From assembly GCF_018499505.1 (NCBI RefSeq), contig NZ_JAHDAC010000001.1:62001-126000 (forward strand): a stretch of DNA of 64,000 nucleotides, read 5' to 3'. The notes under the pieces were generated by a model. It did not search any database and had not been told where the DNA came from. It saw only the letters and a list, made by a program, of their open reading frames with translations. Shown in pieces: positions 58,787-64,000 of this stretch. Within the stretch, counting starts at the first letter, position 1. Each line of letters opens with the position of its first letter. A program made the position numbers and the translations under genes. Origin of the DNA: Streptococcus parasanguinis (GTDB lineage Bacteria; Bacillota; Bacilli; Lactobacillales; Streptococcaceae).

Positions 58787-60328
58787 TCAGTATTGAATGC
58801 TTAAGTCAACTGCTTTTTCGATGGTTGCTAAGAATTCTTCGCTTTCGACAACAGAAGATGCTTTATTAAGTTCTTCAAAGATTTCGATATCTTTGTCAAA
58901 TTCAATGAAGTTCAGTTTTTGGCGAATCAGCTCATAAGCTGGTTTTGTACCTTTACCAAGTTCATGATTTTCTGGCTTGAGATCCAAGGCTTGGCAGGCT
59001 GCCATGATTTCAGTAGCAACGATGCGGCGTGAATTCTTAAGAATCTCAGCTGCTTTACGAGCTGCTGTAGTTCCCATGCTGACGAAATCTTCTTGGTTTT
59101 CACAAGATGGAATAGAATCGACACTAGCAGGGTGAGCCAAAATTTTATTTTCCGATGCAAGGGATGCACAAGCATACTGGGTAATCATGAAGCCTGAGTT
59201 GAGTCCAGGGTGTTTGACCAAGAAGGATGGTAATTTACTGAGTTGGCTGTTGACCAAGCGTTCCACCCGACGTTCAGATACGTTCCCAATTTCAGAAAGG
59301 GCAATGCCTAAGAAGTCAAATGGTTGCGCCATTGGTTCACCGTGGAAGTTACCTCCTGAGATGACGTGTCCTTCTTTGGTAATGATTGGGTTATCTGTGA
59401 CAGAGTTGATTTCGATTTCAACTTTTTCTTTTACGTAAGCAATAGAATCCTTGCTGGCTCCATGTATTTGAGGGATACAGCGAAGTGTATAAGGATCTTG
59501 GACCCGTTGTTGAGTCGCAACAGTGGTATTCTTGCTTCCTTCAAGAAGGTTACGGATGTTGCGAGCAGTTGCCAATTGTCCACTTTGTGGGCGGATGGAA
59601 TGAAGGTCTTCTTCGAATGGACTGGTAATTCCATTGTGAACTTCCATTGAGAGAGCACCAGCGATATCAGAGAGTTTGAGCAATTGGATACCATCGTAAG
59701 TCGCAAGAGCACCGATACCGGTTAGGACAGTCGTACCATTGATCAAGGCAAGCCCTTCTTTGGCAGCTAATTGGATCTTTTCAATTCCAGCACGATCTAA
59801 GGCTTCTTGACCACTGAGAAGTTCTCCTTTGTAGTAGGCGCGTCCAAGACCCAACATTGGTAAAACCATATGAGAAAGAGGAGCAAGGTCTCCAGAAGCT
59901 CCGAGAGAGCCTTTTTCAGGGATATAAGGAGTGACTCCTTTGTTGAGCAATTCTAACAATTTTTCAACGGTTGACAGACGAATGCCAGAATAACCTTTCA
60001 AGAGTGAGTTGATACGGATCAGCATGATGGCACGAACGGCATCTTCAGGAAGTGGATCACCGAAGCCAGATGAGTGAGTTCGGATCAGGTTTTCTTGCAG
60101 TTGAACAGTATCTTCTGGAGAGATGCTGACATTACAGAGGGAACCAAAGCCAGTGGTTACACCATAGACGACTCGTTTTTCCCGGACAATGTCATCAACG
60201 ATTTTACGGGATGCGATAACGGCTTCTTTGGCTTGTTCATCAAGCTCACATTGGGCACCGTGACGAGCTACAGCGATGACTTCTTCGAGTGTTAAGCTAT
60301 TACCATCTAAATGAATCAATTGAGTCAT
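58787..60328 (-). CDS. hutH: Histidine ammonia-lyase
   Basis: The start at 60328 follows GGAGGTTTTTAT and gives 513 residues, the standard length; the frame is open to 60496 but the extension has no site. The prosthetic MIO group forms from Ala-Ser-Gly in [16 protein letters not shown]. Other motifs are [19 protein letters not shown] and [14 protein letters not shown]. It converts histidine to urocanate, the first step of the pathway. A 216-base leader with a two-tier hairpin separates it from the permease gene. Confidence 0.97.
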   Translation of the reverse strand: MTQLIHLDGNSLTLEEVIAVARHGAQCELDEQAKEAVIASRKIVDDIVREKRVVYGVTTGFGSLCNVSISPEDTVQLQENLIRTHSSGFGDPLPEDAVRAIMLIRINSLLKGYSGIRLSTVEKLLELLNKGVTPYIPEKGSLGASGDLAPLSHMVLPMLGLGRAYYKGELLSGQEALDRAGIEKIQLAAKEGLALINGTTVLTGIGALATYDGIQLLKLSDIAGALSMEVHNGITSPFEEDLHSIRPQSGQLATARNIRNLLEGSKNTTVATQQRVQDPYTLRCIPQIHGASKDSIAYVKEKVEIEINSVTDNPIITKEGHVISGGNFHGEPMAQPFDFLGIALSEIGNVSERRVERLVNSQLSKLPSFLVKHPGLNSGFMITQYACASLASENKILAHPASVDSIPSCENQEDFVSMGTTAARKAAEILKNSRRIVATEIMAACQALDLKPENHELGKGTKPAYELIRQKLNFIEFDKDIEIFEELNKASSVVESEEFLATIEKAVDLSIQY

Positions 60329-60544
60329 ATAAAAACCTCCGATTATGAATAGTTGTTCTGTGGAAGTAGTGTTGTTTACTTCGGTTTGAATACCAAACAT
60401 GGGCCCATTGTCTATTGATCTAAAAAATTGAAAGGAGTCATAGAGAAAAGGGCTCAGGTTTGACATTCGTGGAGTTCTAGATGGGCTAGGGAGCAAAACC
60501 GAGCTTCGCTCCCGTCTCTGTTCCCATCTAGTGTGTAAAGAAAA
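60329..60544 (-). promoter_or_regulatory. hutH leader with two-tier hairpin
   Basis: The spacer between permease and hutH holds TAGATGGG/CCCATCTA (60478-60485 and 60523-60530) with an inner GGGAGC/GCTCCC (60489-60494 and 60508-60513). No T run follows on the minus strand, so it is not a simple terminator. A smaller hairpin, GTTTGGTATTCAAAC, lies nearer hutH. Promoter boxes are not clear. Confidence 0.5.
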
Positions 60545-61888
60545 TTAGTGAGGAAGGGCTTTAGATTTATGTAGTTTATCGCTGTGGAAAACAAAGTAGA
60601 GTCCACTTGCAATCACGAGACCGATGGCACCCCAAACAAAGTTCATCATGCTGGCTCCAGCAATCATGAGGACGCTGACGATAACAGCCAAGATTGGGAT
60701 AACTGAACCGAATGGTACTCGGAAGGTAACCTTTTTGTCTGGGTACATTTTTCTGAGTTTGATGGCTGCCAAAGCAGTTGGAATGTATTGGAAGAAACGG
60801 AAGACAACACTGAAGGTTGCTAATGATTCGAAAGAGCCAGATAACAAGAGTAAGAAAGCGAAGATAGCAGAGATGATAATGGCAATGACAGGGGCATTCT
60901 TAGAGTTTGTTTTTCCAAGCCCTTCTGGCAAGAGTTTTTCAGTTGCTAATGCGGCACCAAAACGAGGGACCATGATGGATTCACCAATGTTTAATCCAGC
61001 GATTGAAATGAGGGCTCCGTAAGAAACGAGGGGAGCTCCGATAGGGCCAATCATTTCGACAAATGCGTCTTGTACTGGTGCACCGGTTTGCATAATGCGA
61101 CCACCAAGCATGGCAATTGTTCCAGCGATGATCAACATGTAGAGGACAGATACGATACTGATGGATCCCAAGATAGCGCGGGGAACGTTCTTTTCAGGAT
61201 TACGCATTTCCCCTGCAACGATAGACATGGTTTCAAATCCGATGAAACCGTAGAAGATGTAGACGGCTGTACTAGAAATAGAACTGAAGAGGCTTGTTCC
61301 ACTTTCCAATTGAAGGAAAGGTGTGAAGTTGCCCTTGCTCACGCCACCGGAAATGAAGAAGATGGCAAAGAGTGAGAAGAGGACAATTGGAATTAATTTT
61401 GCAACAGTAGCTGTCAGAGTAAACATTTTAGAGGTTTTCAGACCGGCAATGTTCATCAGACTCAAGAGAATCAGCATACCGATACTGATCGGAAGGTTGT
61501 AGCCTTCAAATGCTGGGAAGGTGATGATGAAGATCTTAGCAAAGCCGGCTAACATGGCAGCCCAAGCGATAACGGTAACGGCCCAACCGAGAATCCCAAC
61601 GTTAAAGCCAACGAAGTCTCCGAAAGCGGCTTTTGAGTATTGCATGGCTCCACCGTTTTTGTCGAAGTAGCCAGCTGTTTCAGCCAGACAGGCTGATAGT
61701 AGCATGACGAGAATGGCAACTCCGAACATGACGGCTAGAGAAGCTGGCCCAAGGCCGGAATAAATTTTTTGAGGGAGGAGGAAGATACCAGATCCGATCA
61801 CGGCATTGATACCGTAAAGAGTGGCACCGCTAAAGCTGAATTTCGCTTTTTCTTGTTCCTCAATCGACTGTTTATGTGCTCCGTTCAT
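60545..61888 (-). CDS. APC-family amino acid permease (probable histidine uptake)
   Basis: The 447-residue protein has twelve helices and the APC opening FSFSGATLYGINAVIGSGIFL, with the GSGIF substrate motif. GFIGFETMSIVAGEMRNPEKN carries the second conserved APC region. Its place between hutD and hutH suggests histidine import, which is inferred from context. AAAGGAGAAAC precedes the ATG. It is 21 bases downstream of hutD. Confidence 0.9.
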   Translation of the reverse strand: MNGAHKQSIEEQEKAKFSFSGATLYGINAVIGSGIFLLPQKIYSGLGPASLAVMFGVAILVMLLSACLAETAGYFDKNGGAMQYSKAAFGDFVGFNVGILGWAVTVIAWAAMLAGFAKIFIITFPAFEGYNLPISIGMLILLSLMNIAGLKTSKMFTLTATVAKLIPIVLFSLFAIFFISGGVSKGNFTPFLQLESGTSLFSSISSTAVYIFYGFIGFETMSIVAGEMRNPEKNVPRAILGSISIVSVLYMLIIAGTIAMLGGRIMQTGAPVQDAFVEMIGPIGAPLVSYGALISIAGLNIGESIMVPRFGAALATEKLLPEGLGKTNSKNAPVIAIIISAIFAFLLLLSGSFESLATFSVVFRFFQYIPTALAAIKLRKMYPDKKVTFRVPFGSVIPILAVIVSVLMIAGASMMNFVWGAIGLVIASGLYFVFHSDKLHKSKALPH

Positions 61889-61909
61889 AATGTTTCTCCT
61901 TTGTGAACA

Positions 61910-62488
61910 TTATTGTAGTCCAGTCCAGATAGCAATCGGTTGCTCCCCAGACTGATGGGGTAAAAACGTGATTGTCATCTCTTGAAGAGGAGATGCTTGT
62001 TCGATCACCAGGAGCTCGTGAGTTTGGAGGGTTTGAGAATGATTGGTTCCCCATTCGAGTGTTAGTGGACAGAGAGCGTAGATCAATTGATAGCGACTCT
62101 GACTTTTGACACTCTCTTTTGGGGATATAGCACTCATATGCCCCTGATAAGAAGGTTTGTAGATCAAATTAAAGTCTTGACAAGTCCCTTGGCTAGATAC
62201 AGGATCTCCCCCATCAAAGAAGTAGCTTTGAAAGGGGTTCAAAACCACTTCTTTATGGTGATGGGTGAGCCTAATGGAGGCATTCAAGGGCATCAAGATC
62301 CGGTGGTAGCCCGTGAGATCGGTAAAGTTACTTTTTTCAACCTCTACCGTTGCAGTAGAGAGGCGGAAGTCAAAGGTCCGATCTGGATAGCTTCCTCCCT
62401 CTGGGGAGAGAAAGAGTTGGGTGGTTTGGCCACCAGACCAGGTAGAAATTTGATAATCTGCGGGGGTAAGATGAAGGAGAGTCACCAT
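61910..62488 (-). CDS. hutD: HutD family protein
   Basis: The 192-residue protein has the HutD cupin-like pattern: YQISTWSGGQTTQLFLSPEG, FDFRLSTATVEVEKSNFTDL, HRILMPLNASIRL and FDGGDPVSSQGTCQDFNLIY. HutD has no proven enzyme role; work in Pseudomonas points to a role in limiting hut expression. The gene lies between fhs (15-base gap) and the permease, as in other streptococcal hut clusters. Confidence 0.9.
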   Translation of the reverse strand: MVTLLHLTPADYQISTWSGGQTTQLFLSPEGGSYPDRTFDFRLSTATVEVEKSNFTDLTGYHRILMPLNASIRLTHHHKEVVLNPFQSYFFDGGDPVSSQGTCQDFNLIYKPSYQGHMSAISPKESVKSQSRYQLIYALCPLTLEWGTNHSQTLQTHELLVIEQASPLQEMTITFLPHQSGEQPIAIWTGLQ

Positions 62489-62503
62489 AGGACGCCTTCT
62501 TTC

Positions 62504-64000
62504 TTAAAAGAGACCAGTGATATTGCCGTGGGCATCGATATCAATCTTTTCACTGGCAGGAACTTTAGGTAGGCCAGGCATGGTCATAATGGTACCAGTG
62601 AGAGCTACGATAAAGCCAGCTCCGGCAGCCACCTTAAGGTTACTGATTTTAACTGTGAAATCTTTTGGTGCTCCCATTTTCTTCGCATCATCCGAGAAGG
62701 AATATTGGGTTTTGGCCATACAGATTGGGTAGTTTGAGAAGCCCAGAGCTTCCAATTCTTTGAGTTCGCGTTTGGCTGCTGGTGTTAAGCTGATGCCTTT
62801 ACCACCATAGACTTTTGTGACGATCTTGGTCAATTTTGTTTCAATGCTGTCTTCTTCGTCATAGACATAAGAGAAGTGGTTTTCTTCTTGAGCTAGTTGA
62901 ATGACTTTTTCAGCCAAGTCACGACCACCAGCTCCACCATGTGCCCAGACATCTGAAATGACCACATCTACATGGCGTTTCTTACAAGATTCATAGACAG
63001 CTTCTAGTTCAGCCTCTGTATCCAGTGGGAATTTGTTAATGGCGACGACCACAGGTAGGCCATAGACTTCTTGGATGTTGGCCAAGTGTTTGTCTAGGTT
63101 TGGTAGACCATCGATAACGGCTTGGACATTTTCAGTAGCCAAGTCTGCCTTGGCAACCCCACCATGCATTTTGAGGGCACGGATGGTTGCGACGAGGACA
63201 ACGGCAGCAGGTTTGAGCCCGGCCATGCGGCACTTGATATCGATGAATTTTTCAGCACCGAGGTCTGCTCCAAAACCAGCTTCTGTCACGACATAGTCTG
63301 CATATTTGAGGGCTAGTTTAGTAGCCAGCACACTGTTGCAGCCATGGGCGATATTGGCAAATGGTCCGCCGTGGATGATGGCAGGAGTATGCTCCAAGGT
63401 TTGTACCAAGTTCGGATGGATGGCATCTTTGAGGACAGCTGCCATGGCACCTCCAGCCTTGAGATCTTTGGCTGTGACCGGTTGTCCTTGGTAGTTGTAC
63501 CCAATAATGATGCGATCAAGACGTTCTTTGAGATCAAGGATATTTTCTGAGAGACAGAGAATGGCCATGATTTCAGAAGCCACGGTGATGTCAAAGCCAT
63601 CTTCACGAGGAACCCCGTTTGTTTTTCCTTGAAGGCCATCGACAATATGACGGAGCTGACGGTCGTTCATATCGACCACCCGTTTCCAGGTAATGCGACG
63701 AGAATCGATGCCCAACTCATTGCCGTGATGGATATGGTTGTCAATCAAGGCTGCAAGGAGGTTGTTGGCAATCCCAATGGCATGGAAGTCTCCGGTAAAG
63801 TGAAGGTTGATATCTTCCATTGGAACCACTTGGGCGTACCCGCCACCGGCAGCTCCACCCTTGATCCCAAAAACAGGGCCAAGAGACGGTTCGCGGAGAG
63901 CAATGACGGCTTTTTCACCAATAGCTGAAAGAGCATCGACCAAGCCAACAGAGGTGGTTGTCTTTCCTTCTCCAGCAGGTGTTGGAGAGATGGCTGTCAC
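62504..64000 (-). CDS. fhs: Formate-tetrahydrofolate ligase (N-terminus outside window)
   Basis: The frame runs off the right edge; 498 residues are visible from [20 protein letters not shown], so about 55-60 N-terminal residues are missing from a normal 556. The P-loop-like [12 protein letters not shown] binds ATP. Other motifs are [37 protein letters not shown] and [10 protein letters not shown]. It makes 10-formyltetrahydrofolate from formate. Its presence in the hut operon fits the one-carbon unit handling that follows formiminoglutamate use. Confidence 0.96.
   Translation of the reverse strand: MTAISPTPAGEGKTTTSVGLVDALSAIGEKAVIALREPSLGPVFGIKGGAAGGGYAQVVPMEDINLHFTGDFHAIGIANNLLAALIDNHIHHGNELGIDSRRITWKRVVDMNDRQLRHIVDGLQGKTNGVPREDGFDITVASEIMAILCLSENILDLKERLDRIIIGYNYQGQPVTAKDLKAGGAMAAVLKDAIHPNLVQTLEHTPAIIHGGPFANIAHGCNSVLATKLALKYADYVVTEAGFGADLGAEKFIDIKCRMAGLKPAAVVLVATIRALKMHGGVAKADLATENVQAVIDGLPNLDKHLANIQEVYGLPVVVAINKFPLDTEAELEAVYESCKKRHVDVVISDVWAHGGAGGRDLAEKVIQLAQEENHFSYVYDEEDSIETKLTKIVTKVYGGKGISLTPAAKRELKELEALGFSNYPICMAKTQYSFSDDAKKMGAPKDFTVKISNLKVAAGAGFIVALTGTIMTMPGLPKVPASEKIDIDAHGNITGLF

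Noticed and set aside
60329..60496. N-terminal extension of HutH
   Set aside because: The standard 513-residue start at 60328 has a strong GGAGG site; the extension overlaps leader structures.
60478..60530. T-box or intrinsic terminator before hutH
   Set aside because: No T-box sequence (GGTGGNACCGCG type) and no T run after the stem on the minus strand.

Overview
The window looks like a chromosomal segment of an oral, viridans-type Streptococcus (sanguinis/parasanguinis/mitis-like; species not resolved). The reasons are the low-GC firmicute ribosome binding sites and promoters, a pyruvate oxidase spxB, a copY-cupA-copA copper operon of pneumococcal type, a dexB glucosidase, metE-metF behind a streptococcal MET-box, a streptococcal-type histidine utilisation (hut) cluster with fhs, and two families of structured intergenic repeats. 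No rRNA, tRNA, CRISPR array, prophage or intact insertion sequence was seen.

Layout. 0-6.5 kb: sstT (cut by the left edge), a MscS channel, gdhA, pyrD, small genes and the fused methionine sulfoxide reductase msrAB. 6.5-10.8 kb: a CapA-like protein, a membrane-anchored MutS-like ATPase and a DUF554 protein, flanked by two direct copies of a 136-nt structured element. 10.8-12.4 kb: an AT-rich accessory stretch with an HD protein and a Nudix hydrolase. 12.5-17.3 kb: a HAD phosphatase, an SGNH hydrolase and the copper operon with two cop boxes. 17.3-29.4 kb: spxB, a VOC protein, a GH1 glycosidase, a two-component system converging on an ABC transporter, an alpha/beta hydrolase, a pabBC fusion and an acyltransferase.

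29.5-33.3 kb is the clearest acquired segment: a four-gene ECF-type transporter with its own promoter and a leader of about 148 nt, followed by a scar carrying a 53-codon remnant of a type I restriction specificity gene (hsdS). 33.3-42.5 kb: an AEC transporter, a TetR/HXXEE/membrane-protein operon, a CDF metal exporter, ferrochelatase and an alcohol dehydrogenase. Next comes a decaying module (a gene with two in-frame stops and a frameshifted TetR regulator), then a HAD/DeoR pair under a cre site. 42.5-51 kb: maltose acetyltransferase, nucleoside phosphorylase, KtrB/KtrA potassium uptake, a CPBP protein and two alpha-glucosidases (GH31, DexB) behind a cre-containing promoter. 51-54.5 kb: metE and metF. 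54.6-57.6 kb: a large SARP-type ATPase regulator. 57.7-64 kb: hutG, hutH, permease, hutD and fhs on the minus strand, with fhs running off the right edge.

Themes: carbon-catabolite control of sugar genes (cre sites at 42457 and 46960), one-carbon/folate metabolism (pabBC, metE, metF, fhs, hut), and peroxide, metal and redox handling (spxB, msrAB, copper operon, CDF, ferrochelatase). The least described item is the 136-nt repeat. Its three copies lie downstream of genes on the same strand, and the third copy differs from the others by six compensatory base-pair changes in two stems, which indicates selection on an RNA structure.
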